Part shown: positions 8,705 through 15,952 of the stretch, piece by piece | How positions within the stretch are numbered: position 1 is the stretch's first letter | Layout: each line of letters opens with the position of its first letter | Source of the DNA: Mucilaginibacter sp. | Lineage (GTDB): Bacteria > Bacteroidota > Bacteroidia > Sphingobacteriales > Sphingobacteriaceae | Direction: 5' to 3' | NCBI GenBank assembly: GCA_028288085.1 | Contig: JAQBOK010000370.1 | Span: 1 to 33,957 of the forward strand | DNA length: 33,957 nucleotides | Notes under the pieces: model-generated | What the model was told of the DNA's origin: nothing | The model's input: only the letters and a program-made list of their open reading frames with translations | Databases searched by the model: none | Made by a program: the position numbers and the translations under genes

Positions 8705-8791
8705 TGTCATCGAACGAGAGATGAGGAGAAATCTTATGCACGCATACTATGCACAACGTCTAAGATTTCTCTCTATCGTTCGGAAATGACA
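8705..8791. repeat. Hairpin-forming dispersed-repeat (MITE/REP-like) element
   Basis: A long imperfect inverted repeat. TGTCAT (8705-8710), CGAACGA (8711-8717) and GAGAAATCTTA (8726-8736) pair in order with ATGACA (8786-8791), TCGTTCG (8776-8782) and TAAGATTTCTC (8761-8771). The loop holds a second small palindrome (GCATA, C, TATGC at 8742-8752). It resembles short non-coding elements often found between genes in Sphingobacteriaceae, but copy number cannot be tested in this window. It may also act as a transcript-end hairpin for the regulator gene. Confidence 0.65.
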
Positions 8792-8835
8792 TTTGAGGTT
8801 TGGCTTTTATTTGTCATCATTGTATGATTAATTAT

Positions 8836-8877
8836 ATGGAAAAACTACCTAACATACATCCGGGAGAAATATGCTGA
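8836..8877 (+). pseudogene. 13-codon ORF resembling the N-terminus of a HigA antitoxin; possible gene remnant or leader peptide
   Basis: ATG at 8836 opens a frame reading MEKLPNIHPGEIC and then TGA (8875-8877). The string LPNIHPGEI closely matches the start of HigA/VapI-type antitoxins, which usually run on as LLEEFL and then a helix-turn-helix. Here the frame stops at once and overlaps the first codons of the cyclase gene by 7 bases. It may be the stump left when an antitoxin gene was deleted, or a short translated leader coupled to the cyclase. No toxin gene or further antitoxin sequence is seen on either side. Confidence 0.45.
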
Positions 8878-9524
8878 TCGATCTAAGTCACGTTATTGAA
8901 AACGGCCTGGTAACCTACAAAGGACTACCAGCACCTATTATTTGCGATTATTTAAGTCGCGAAAATTCAAAGAAGTTTTACGAAGAAGGAACAACATTTC
9001 AAATTGGCAAGATCGACATGGTTTCAAATACAGGTACCTATATCGACTGCCCTTTTCATCGGTTTGAGAATGGGAAAGATCTTTCGGAAGTTGAACTGGA
9101 AAGCTTTGCTGATATCGAGGCAATAGTTATCCGTGTACCTTATACCGAAACATTAAGTATTACTGCCGAAAGGTTAATGAGCTATGATATCGCGGGGCAT
9201 GCTGTCTTGATCCATACCGGGTGGGACAAGCATTGGAATACAGATGCTTATTACGAAAATCATCCTTATCTGACAAAGGAGGCAGCTGATTACTTAAGAG
9301 ATTCAGGCGCAATACTGGTTGGTATCGACTCTCATAATATTGACAACGTAGAGGGCAAAAGCAGGCCGGTACATACCACGCTTTTAGGAGCCGAAATTTT
9401 AATTGTAGAGCATCTTTGTAATTTGAATAGCTTACCCGAAAAAGGCTTCAAATTTAGTGCAGTACCACCCAAATTTAAAGGCGTAGGTACCTTCCCTGTA
9501 AGGGCAATGGCAAGGGTTTATTAG
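8871..9524 (+). CDS. Cyclase family protein (kynurenine-formamidase-like fold)
   Basis: Probable metal-dependent hydrolase of the Cyclase family (KynB-like amidohydrolase fold). The conserved core is SNTGTYIDCPFHRFENGKD, followed by AVLIHTGWDKHW and GAILVGIDSHNID. In classical formamidases the metal motif is HxGTHxDxPxH; here the first two His are Asn and Tyr (NTGTYIDCPFH), while Asp and the last His are kept. Another subgroup or substrate than formyl-kynurenine is therefore likely. At 217 residues it has the usual length. GGGAGAAAT precedes the ATG at 8871 and makes a good ribosome site. No kynurenine genes are nearby. Its stop codon directly abuts the stop codon of the convergent GH28 gene. 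Confidence 0.85.
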   Translation: MLIDLSHVIENGLVTYKGLPAPIICDYLSRENSKKFYEEGTTFQIGKIDMVSNTGTYIDCPFHRFENGKDLSEVELESFADIEAIVIRVPYTETLSITAERLMSYDIAGHAVLIHTGWDKHWNTDAYYENHPYLTKEAADYLRDSGAILVGIDSHNIDNVEGKSRPVHTTLLGAEILIVEHLCNLNSLPEKGFKFSAVPPKFKGVGTFPVRAMARVY

Positions 9525-10982
9525 TCAGTGTACAGTATTAATATATTTAAAAGTATCTACGCCTTTTGTAGTTTGCCCGGTTACATTAAGCATATTAAGG
9601 CCTTTTATATCATCCAGCACAAACGCCGGACGGGGATCATCATTTAAAAAGCTAACTTCTACATCCGTTATTTTAAGACCAGCTACATGTCGGATATAAA
9701 AGCCATAAGCCGGCATATTACCGAACATGGATGGTTCAGGATAATTCTTTTCATTTTCCGGAACTTTTGTGTCCAGTATTTTACCGCCACCATCATAGTA
9801 AATGCGGATGTTGCTTAATTCCAGGTCCTGTATATCATGACCCGGAATACCAGAGATGATGCAGCTATAGGCAGAATTGGAGCCATATACCCTGATATTA
9901 TTAATTGACACCCTGCGCAGTTCGCCAATCGGTGTTCTCTGGGGAGCGCGCATGCGGGCACCTAAACGCAAAAAAATAGGAGCAGAGGTTATATCTCTCA
10001 TCGTAATATTACTAATAGTGACGTCCTGCAACAGGCCGCCATCTTCAGTCTCTAATGCCAGCCCCTGGCAAAAATCAAATAGGCAATTGCTTATGGCGAT
10101 ATTTTTAAAGCCGCCGTTTGATTCTGTTCCAAATTTAATGCGTCCGGTTCTATAGGCCTGTTTATCTTCTCGCTTGTAAGTACCATCCAATACCGAGCCC
10201 TCGTCATAAGCGCTTACCTGGCAGTTGGTAATGGTTACATTTTCAGTAGCCCTGAAAAAACCTAAGGCATAAGTGCTTTTGAGGCAGATGCCATCGTCAT
10301 AGGGAGAATTTACTGTGCAGTTAGATATGTGCACATTGCGGCAGCAGTCAATATCCATCCCATCGCGGTTGGTGTCTATTTTTACATCATCAATGGTCAT
10401 ATTATCTACACCTGTTGCCAATATAGCAAACCAGCCGCCATGAAGAAAAGTAACGTCACGGATAATTATATTTCGGCAATTATATAACACTAATGATTTA
10501 TTGGCTTCCTTGCTGCCTTTTTTATAATCTTTTAATAATCCTTTACCCCAAATGGTACCCGGCCCCAGGATGGAAACGTCATGGATGTTTTCGCCCCAGA
10601 TCAACGCATTGTGGAAATGGCTGTGGCCAGAGTCCTGGTAAATGGTATTTACGGTTTGCTCTTCCTGGTCGTAGGCTGAACCTGGATCTTCGTCTGTAGC
10701 AATAATAGTGGCACCCTGATCCAGGTAAAGGGATATATTGCTCTTAAGGTGTATAGATCCTGATAAATAATTCCCCGCAGGCAAATAAACCATTCCACCG
10801 CCCGCAATAGCCGCCGAATCAATAGCCTTATTAATCGCTTTTGAATCGAGAGTTTTGCCATCACCCCTGGCGCCGAATATTTTCACATTATATACCCCTT
10901 GTTGATTAATAGCCTGACTAAAAGCATTTTCACGGATGAGAATCATCGATGCGAGTAATGAAAATATAATTAGGTATTTCAT
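9525..10982 (-). CDS. Glycoside hydrolase family 28 (polygalacturonase-like), secreted
   Basis: Right-handed beta-helix pectin hydrolase acting on galacturonan or rhamnogalacturonan fragments. The signal peptide is residues 1-22 (ending ENAFS). The mature protein opens with the pectin-lyase-superfamily segment YNVKIFGARGDGKTLDSKAI. Catalytic-region motifs are NRDGMDID (about 205-212), the Asp pair in SPYDDGICLKS (229-230), and RIK in GRIKFGTESNGG (281-283). The SxGHG loop of fungal enzymes is replaced by EGSVLDGTYKR, as in many bacterial members. At 485 residues it is full length. It stands alone, without SusCD or other pectinases. A TATCTTTG promoter box lies 20-27 bases before the ATG. Exo or endo action and exact substrate cannot be told. 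Confidence 0.9.
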   Translation of the reverse strand: MKYLIIFSLLASMILIRENAFSQAINQQGVYNVKIFGARGDGKTLDSKAINKAIDSAAIAGGGMVYLPAGNYLSGSIHLKSNISLYLDQGATIIATDEDPGSAYDQEEQTVNTIYQDSGHSHFHNALIWGENIHDVSILGPGTIWGKGLLKDYKKGSKEANKSLVLYNCRNIIIRDVTFLHGGWFAILATGVDNMTIDDVKIDTNRDGMDIDCCRNVHISNCTVNSPYDDGICLKSTYALGFFRATENVTITNCQVSAYDEGSVLDGTYKREDKQAYRTGRIKFGTESNGGFKNIAISNCLFDFCQGLALETEDGGLLQDVTISNITMRDITSAPIFLRLGARMRAPQRTPIGELRRVSINNIRVYGSNSAYSCIISGIPGHDIQDLELSNIRIYYDGGGKILDTKVPENEKNYPEPSMFGNMPAYGFYIRHVAGLKITDVEVSFLNDDPRPAFVLDDIKGLNMLNVTGQTTKGVDTFKYINTVH

Positions 10983-11001
10983 AGACTTAAGGGTTATATC
11001 A

Positions 11002-11009
11002 CAAAGATA
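11002..11009 (-). promoter_or_regulatory. Candidate Bacteroidota -7 box of the GH28 gene
   Basis: Read on the minus strand this is TATCTTTG, an exact match to the Bacteroidota -7 consensus TAnnTTTG, 20 bases before the GH28 start codon. No clear -33 TTTG is visible at the usual distance, so this rests on one box. Confidence 0.4.
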
Positions 11010-11020
11010 AAGCTAAGCAT

Positions 11021-11338
11021 TTATTTTATTGCCGCAGTTTGCCATGCTGTAGTAATAGCATCCGTCAGCATATCTAATCGTACTTTAGAAAGTTCAATAA
11101 AAGTTGCTCCTTTTAATCCCCATTTATTCGGAACCGGATAAAATATCATGGAGTCAAAAGAGTTAAACACTGATTGATCAATAAGTGATAATTTTACCAT
11201 TACTCTATGCTCTGAAGGCCAAAAAGTAGTAAAAGTTCTTTTGCCTTTGATCTTAAATGCCGGTCGGCCAAAGTGATCATACTCCTCAGTACCCGGGAGG
11301 GATAGCGCGATTCGCCGGGCGGTCTCAATATCTATCAT
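11021..11338 (-). CDS. MmcQ/YjbR family protein
   Basis: A small protein of the MmcQ/YjbR family, whose fold resembles a DNA-binding domain but whose role is unproven. It starts MIDIETARRIALSLPGTEEYDHFGRPAFKIKGKRTF, with the family-typical 'LPGTEEYDHFGRPAF' and 'NKWGLKGATFIELSKV' segments. The ATG at 11338 is preferred (105 residues). The frame is open further upstream to a TTG at 11377, but those codons are the 3' end of the original lysE gene in another frame. In the intact arrangement lysE would stop 4 bases before this ATG, so the two form an operon. Confidence 0.82.
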   Translation of the reverse strand: MIDIETARRIALSLPGTEEYDHFGRPAFKIKGKRTFTTFWPSEHRVMVKLSLIDQSVFNSFDSMIFYPVPNKWGLKGATFIELSKVRLDMLTDAITTAWQTAAIK

Positions 11339-11342
11339 CAGG

Positions 11343-11414
11343 TTATTTTTTAGCTGTAAGGGCAACTTTGATACCAAGTGCTATTAATATGATACCGGTT
11401 ATCCTACCCTGAAT
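11343..11414 (-). pseudogene. Severed C-terminal tail of the LysE exporter
   Basis: Directly after the TAA that ends the LysE reading frame (11415-11417), the same frame continues for 23 codons (IQGRITGIILIALGIK and on to TAKK) and ends at its own TAA (11343-11345). This is the normal last transmembrane helix of a LysE/RhtB protein. With it the protein would be about 209 residues, the family norm. One base change (for example AAA or CAA to TAA) explains the break. Confidence 0.8.
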
Positions 11415-11972
11415 TTACCAAACTTTAGGGTTTTGTTTAAAAAAATCTTTAGTCTTACCCAATACGATAGCGACAATAATTAATATAAGTGTACCCTGCG
11501 AAGCAAACCAAATACCCAGCGTAAAAAGCTGCACTTTAAAAAATGGTGAATACGGATCAATAAATTGCGGAAGAAAAGACAAAAAAAAGATCGCTACTTT
11601 AGGATTAAGCGCGTTGGTTACAATGCCCTGTTTGAACAATTTCCATTGATCAACCCTAACTATGTTTTTATTGGGATTAACATTTAATTTAGTGACGAGG
11701 GCCTTAATACCGAGATAAATTAGATAGGCTGCACCGGCGTATTTGATAATACTGAACAAATATGCAGAGCGGGAGATGATAATGGAAAGCCCTAAAACCG
11801 CCGCTATAATATGTACAAAACACCCTAAGAAAATACCCAAAGCCGAGATAATGCCAGCTCTAACGCCCTGCGAAATACTGCGCGAGGCTACATACAACAT
11901 GTCATTACCCGGGGTAAGATTGAGCAATAATGAAGATATAAAAAAAAGGTAAAGATTTTGAAAATGAAACAT
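11415..11972 (-). CDS. LysE/RhtB-family amino-acid exporter, truncated by a premature stop
   Basis: Inner-membrane exporter of amino acids or related metabolites. The first 185 residues carry the family pattern: NLTPGNDMLYVASRSISQG near the N-terminus (the NxTPGPDxL motif), GCFVHIIAAVLGLS, KYAGAAYLIYLGIKAL, and GIVTNALNPKVAIFFLSFLPQF. About five of the six expected helices are present. The frame ends at NPKVW with TAA, whereas relatives continue through a last helix that is still encoded just downstream (11343-11414). The product therefore lacks its final helix unless the stop is read through or is a sequencing error. The ATG at 11972 is well placed (MFHFQNLYLFF). Confidence 0.85.
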   Translation of the reverse strand: MFHFQNLYLFFISSLLLNLTPGNDMLYVASRSISQGVRAGIISALGIFLGCFVHIIAAVLGLSIIISRSAYLFSIIKYAGAAYLIYLGIKALVTKLNVNPNKNIVRVDQWKLFKQGIVTNALNPKVAIFFLSFLPQFIDPYSPFFKVQLFTLGIWFASQGTLILIIVAIVLGKTKDFFKQNPKVW

Positions 11973-12036
11973 CCTAAACAGATTATCTACAGTAAAAATA
12001 ACCAGTATATTTATTTATTGCTTCAACTCAATTAAA

Positions 12037-12223
12037 TTATTGAGAAAAATTCACAATAACCTCTAACTGGTTATTAATATTGAAGGGTTTTCAATACAGG
12101 CATCAACTCCGCATGCTATCACAGCATCTTTAAGATTTGGCATGTTGACGCATCACTTTTTAGCTTGTCGCAAAGTGTACTGTCCCTTGGCCCGGCCAAT
12201 ATTTCATCCATTAATATTATTGT
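12037..12223 (-). pseudogene. Decayed response-regulator receiver domain
   Basis: Three reading frames on the minus strand together resemble the second half of a receiver domain. One frame gives IILMDEILAGPRD then LCDKLKSDASTCQI, matching the region from the phosphoacceptor Asp to the fourth strand. A second gives MPNLKDAVIACGVDACIE. After one missing base in a run of A, a third gives PFNINNQLEVIVNFSQ and TAA (12037-12039). Restoring that base yields the typical GVDACIEKPFNI, which includes the conserved Lys-Pro. The first ~50 residues and about ten residues before MPNLK are missing. There is no intact start. It lies between lysE and the crotonase gene. Confidence 0.6.
12055..12075. repeat. 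Inverted repeat AATAACC/GGTTATT
   Basis: AATAACC (12055-12061) and GGTTATT (12069-12075) form perfect 7-bp arms around a 7-base spacer, about 85 bp before the lysE start. It overlaps the end of the decayed receiver gene, so it may be chance or a lysE control site. Confidence 0.3.
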
Positions 12224-12347
12224 GAAATAAAATAGTAATTGCTGCTTTTATAATCGCGACTATAGTATCGTTGTGAGGGTTGTTTGTTGTATGGTTGCTA
12301 AAATCTGCCGATATTGGCAATGTTATCTTAATAATTTCTTTTCAATT

Positions 12348-13121
12348 ATGCCCGAAGCTCCAAACGGAAATGTAACCGTCACCATTATAGATGGCGTAAA
12401 CACTATTAGCTTTTATCATCCTGCACAAAATTCATTACCGGCTAAAATATTAGATCAGCTTTGCGACGAAATAGAAAAAGCTGGCAATAATTTGGACACA
12501 AGGGTAATTGTACTGAAAAGCGAGGGTGATCGTACATTTTGTGCCGGGGCAAGTTTTGACGAATTGTTACAAATAAAGGATAAAGAAGCGGGGGCCAAAT
12601 TCTTTTCAGGTTTTGCAAGGGTGATCAATGTTTGCCGCAAATCACCAAAGATCATCATAGCCCGCATCCAGGGCAAGGCGGTAGGTGGCGGTGTTGGCAT
12701 TGCTGCCGCGGCAGATTATTGCCTGGCAATCCAATCCGCATCTATTAAACTGAGCGAATTGGCTATTGGTATAGGTCCTTTTGTGATATCGCCAGCGGTG
12801 ATCAGAAAAATAGGATTGCCGTCCTTTTCCCAGTTGACTATCCGGGCGGTAGATTTCCAAACGGCCGCCTGGGCCAAAGAGAAGGGGCTCTACAACGAGG
12901 TTTATGAAGATATCAGCAGCCTGGATGTTGCTTTGGATGCGCTAATTCGAAAATTAGCCTCATATCATCCTGAAGCACTCTCTGGCTTGAAACAAATTTT
13001 ATGGGAAGGAACTGAAAATTGGGACGAATTACTCTCCGAAAGGGCAGCTATCAGCGGCGCATTAGTTTTATCGGAATTTACACAGCAAGCCCTTAAAGGA
13101 TTTTTGGGAAGGGAAAGATAA
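12348..13121 (+). CDS. Enoyl-CoA hydratase/isomerase (crotonase) family protein
   Basis: Cytoplasmic crotonase-fold enzyme acting on an acyl-CoA thioester. Oxyanion-hole segments are FCAGASF (about 64-70) and GKAVGGGVGIAAAADYCLA (about 109-127). KLSELAIGIGPFVISPAV carries a Glu at about 137, near the usual catalytic position. At 257 residues it is of normal length. I chose the ATG at 12348 (MPEAPNGNVTVTIIDG); the frame is open back to a GTG at 12273, but those 25 residues are rich in Cys and aromatics and do not look like a crotonase. There is no beta-oxidation or leucine-degradation neighbour, so hydratase versus isomerase activity cannot be decided. Confidence 0.87.
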   Translation: MPEAPNGNVTVTIIDGVNTISFYHPAQNSLPAKILDQLCDEIEKAGNNLDTRVIVLKSEGDRTFCAGASFDELLQIKDKEAGAKFFSGFARVINVCRKSPKIIIARIQGKAVGGGVGIAAAADYCLAIQSASIKLSELAIGIGPFVISPAVIRKIGLPSFSQLTIRAVDFQTAAWAKEKGLYNEVYEDISSLDVALDALIRKLASYHPEALSGLKQILWEGTENWDELLSERAAISGALVLSEFTQQALKGFLGRER

Positions 13122-13291
13122 GATACACCGTCTTCAAACAGAATTCAAATAGTTGCTTATTATTTTCTTTAATGCTGATTTGACACTATATGCCGATTTA
13201 GTATTAACTTTATTAATATCGATGGGTATATGGATATTTCTAGTGCCCCCCCAACTGTAGCATAACTATTGAATAATACTAAATTTATTTA

Positions 13292-15934
13292 ATGGATCAT
13301 CTGCAAAAAAATAAAACGATCATTATCATATGTCTCGTCACGATAGCGGCGGGAATCACTGTGGTATTAGGTTGGATCCTAAATGTCCCTACCCTTCAAA
13401 GCATTGTTCCGGGTATTGAACCCATGAGATTTAATACAGCTTTATGCTTTGTTTTTTTGGGCATCGCTTTATTACTTACGCAATATCAAACCCGTAAATA
13501 CACGTTGGTTTTTTTTATATTATCACTGCTGGTAACCTTTATTGGGCTGATTACTTTAATGCAAAATATCTTCAATTTCAATACCGGCCTCGACCAATTA
13601 TTTATAATTGATAAGGGGACAGTTTCAAAAACATATCCTTATCCCGGTCGCATGGCATTTAATGCAGCTCTTAATTTCTTTCTTTTTGGGTTGGGCTTTT
13701 TAATGCTTAAAGCTAAAAGTAGATTATTTGATGTGTTAGCCCAATACTTGTTTCATTTTATAACAATTCTTACCTCAGTTGCCCTAATAGGTTACCTATA
13801 TGGTGTGTCGTTATTTTATTCCTTTTTTTATGTAAGTTCAATGGCTACTCATACTGCTTTGATCTTTTTTATTTTATCTATAGCGTCATCTCTTTTAAAT
13901 CCCACTATTGGTATTACCAGAATGTTTACAGGTAATGAGGTAGGCAACAAAATGGGTAAAAGACTTTTTATATTAATGCTTATCCCTATTCTTGTATTTG
14001 GTTCATTAAGGGTTCAATCTCAGCATTATAGACTTTTTTCGTTAGAAATAGGAATTTCGGTACTTGCTGTTTTTGTTTTACTGTTAAGTCTGCTGCTGAT
14101 ATGGGATATGGCTATCCGTTTAAATAAGATTGATGCTCAGCGATCTGAGGCCGAAGCCGAAATTAAACTAATGAACGCCAGCCTGGAAAAAAGGGTGAAA
14201 GAAAGGACAACAGAATTTCAGAAAAGTGAAGAGAAATACCGCTCGCTTATTGAACATGCATCAGATGCTATCTATGTGGTAGATTTTAAAGGAAATTTTA
14301 TTGATGTGAATGCAAGCATGTGCAAAATGACGGGTTATACCCGACATGAATTACTTCAATTAAATGTTGAGAATATTATCGATCCTGAAGAATTGAAAGT
14401 TGACCCTGTTAAACACGGTCCCCGTAATCCCGGTGAATATGTAATACGGGAAAGAAGGCTTTTGAGGAAAGATGGCTCTCTTTTTAATGCAGAGGTTAAT
14501 GTGAAAATGTTTCAGGATGACAGGATACTGGTTATTGCCCGTGATATTACCAGCCGGAAGAAAATGGAAGCGGAACTAAGGGAGGCTGAACTCAAATTCA
14601 GGACGATAGCAGAAAAATCAATGGTAGGCGTATATATTGTTCAAGACGGGAAGTTTGTTTATGTAAATCCCCGGTTTGCTGAAGTTTTTGATTATACATC
14701 TGAAGAACTGACCAACACTGTACCGGTAGAAACAATTATTGATGAAAGCTACCGGCACGTTACCACCGAGAACGTAAGAAAGCGTATGGCCGGCGAAGTT
14801 GAAAGTATCCGTTATGAAGCAATGGGTAAAAAGAAAGATGGTACAACAAATTGGGTTGAGTTTTACGGAAGCGGAACCATAATTGGGAATAAACCTACAA
14901 TTATTGGCTCGATGATAGATATCACTGAGCGCAAAAAAGCTGAAGAGGAATTGAGATCATCTGAACAGAAGTATAAATTGCTTTTCGAGAGTAATCCAAT
15001 GCCTTTGTGGATGATAGCTAAAGATGACCTGTCTATCATAGCTGTTAATGATGCTGCTGCCGATCTTTATGGTTATACAAAGGATGAACTTTTAAAGATG
15101 AGGGTTACTGAACTTAGGCCAGATGAGGATATGGAAAAGCAACTTGAACGTTACCGGACAGAGGCCGGAAGTTCAACGGATTTTGGCATTGTAAGGCATC
15201 TTAAAAAGGATAGAACGATCATGTTTGTTCAGATAATATCTCATGATATAATTTTCGACGGTAAGTCGGTGCGGCTTTCACTCACAAAAGATGTCTCGGA
15301 GAAGCTTGAAGCAGAAGAGTTGCTCCGAAAATCGGAGGCTAATCTTCAAACGATCTTAAAAACAACGGACACGGCCTATGCCTTATTTGATTTGGACTTA
15401 AAGGTATTGGCGTTTAACCAAAAGGCTATTGAATTTGTTGAAGAACAATTTAAACATACACCAGAAAAAGGTGACCGTCTTGCCGACCTTTTTCCTGCCG
15501 CCCGGCTCCCTCAATTTATGGTTTATACAAAAGAGATATTCAAAGGAAATAATATAAACTATGAAATTGATTATCAACAGGCCAATGGATCCATATTGTG
15601 GTATGATGTAAGATTGTCGCCCCTAACTAATGATAATAAAGAGATATTAGGTATGTTGATGGCGCTGTATGATATAACAGAAAGGAAAAACGCTGAGGAA
15701 GATCTGAAAAGAGCATATGAACGCATCCAGAGTCATATCAATAGCATAAAGGACATGGCATGGAAGCAATCGCACCTCATTCGTAGTCCACTAGCTAATT
15801 TGAAGGCATTGGCTACAATGATCAAGGATCATCCGGCAGACGCCGAAGTTTTGGAGCATTTTCAGACTGAGCTAGATCGGATGGATGCTATCATTCATGA
15901 AATGGCAGATGATGCTTCGGATCATGATATATGA
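13292..15934 (+). CDS. Multi-PAS membrane sensor with HisKA-like end but no ATPase domain
   Basis: A large signalling protein. The N-terminal ~290 residues hold about eight hydrophobic helices, and a coiled coil (about 285-310, SEAEAEIKLMNASLEKRVKE) follows. Four PAS domains lie at about 312-425, 432-550, 555-672 and 682-800; the first begins KYRSLIEHASDAIYVVDF and most end in the usual D-I-T-E/S-R-K linker. The last ~75 residues resemble a histidine-kinase dimerisation domain: AWKQSHLIRSPLANLKALATMI contains the H-box His, then LDRMDAIIHEMADD. The protein ends there, with no N-, G1- or G2-box. It cannot phosphorylate itself; it might be phosphorylated by, or dimerise with, another kinase. 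The stop codon is 18 bases from the convergent AlkZ-like gene. Confidence 0.88.
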   Translation: MDHLQKNKTIIIICLVTIAAGITVVLGWILNVPTLQSIVPGIEPMRFNTALCFVFLGIALLLTQYQTRKYTLVFFILSLLVTFIGLITLMQNIFNFNTGLDQLFIIDKGTVSKTYPYPGRMAFNAALNFFLFGLGFLMLKAKSRLFDVLAQYLFHFITILTSVALIGYLYGVSLFYSFFYVSSMATHTALIFFILSIASSLLNPTIGITRMFTGNEVGNKMGKRLFILMLIPILVFGSLRVQSQHYRLFSLEIGISVLAVFVLLLSLLLIWDMAIRLNKIDAQRSEAEAEIKLMNASLEKRVKERTTEFQKSEEKYRSLIEHASDAIYVVDFKGNFIDVNASMCKMTGYTRHELLQLNVENIIDPEELKVDPVKHGPRNPGEYVIRERRLLRKDGSLFNAEVNVKMFQDDRILVIARDITSRKKMEAELREAELKFRTIAEKSMVGVYIVQDGKFVYVNPRFAEVFDYTSEELTNTVPVETIIDESYRHVTTENVRKRMAGEVESIRYEAMGKKKDGTTNWVEFYGSGTIIGNKPTIIGSMIDITERKKAEEELRSSEQKYKLLFESNPMPLWMIAKDDLSIIAVNDAAADLYGYTKDELLKMRVTELRPDEDMEKQLERYRTEAGSSTDFGIVRHLKKDRTIMFVQIISHDIIFDGKSVRLSLTKDVSEKLEAEELLRKSEANLQTILKTTDTAYALFDLDLKVLAFNQKAIEFVEEQFKHTPEKGDRLADLFPAARLPQFMVYTKEIFKGNNINYEIDYQQANGSILWYDVRLSPLTNDNKEILGMLMALYDITERKNAEEDLKRAYERIQSHINSIKDMAWKQSHLIRSPLANLKALATMIKDHPADAEVLEHFQTELDRMDAIIHEMADDASDHDI

Positions 15935-15952
15935 ATAGACCTAAATTGATTG

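Noticed and set aside
12273..12347. GTG start of the crotonase
   Set aside because: The 25 extra residues are Cys/aromatic rich and do not look like a crotonase start; ATG at 12348 gives the usual N-terminus.
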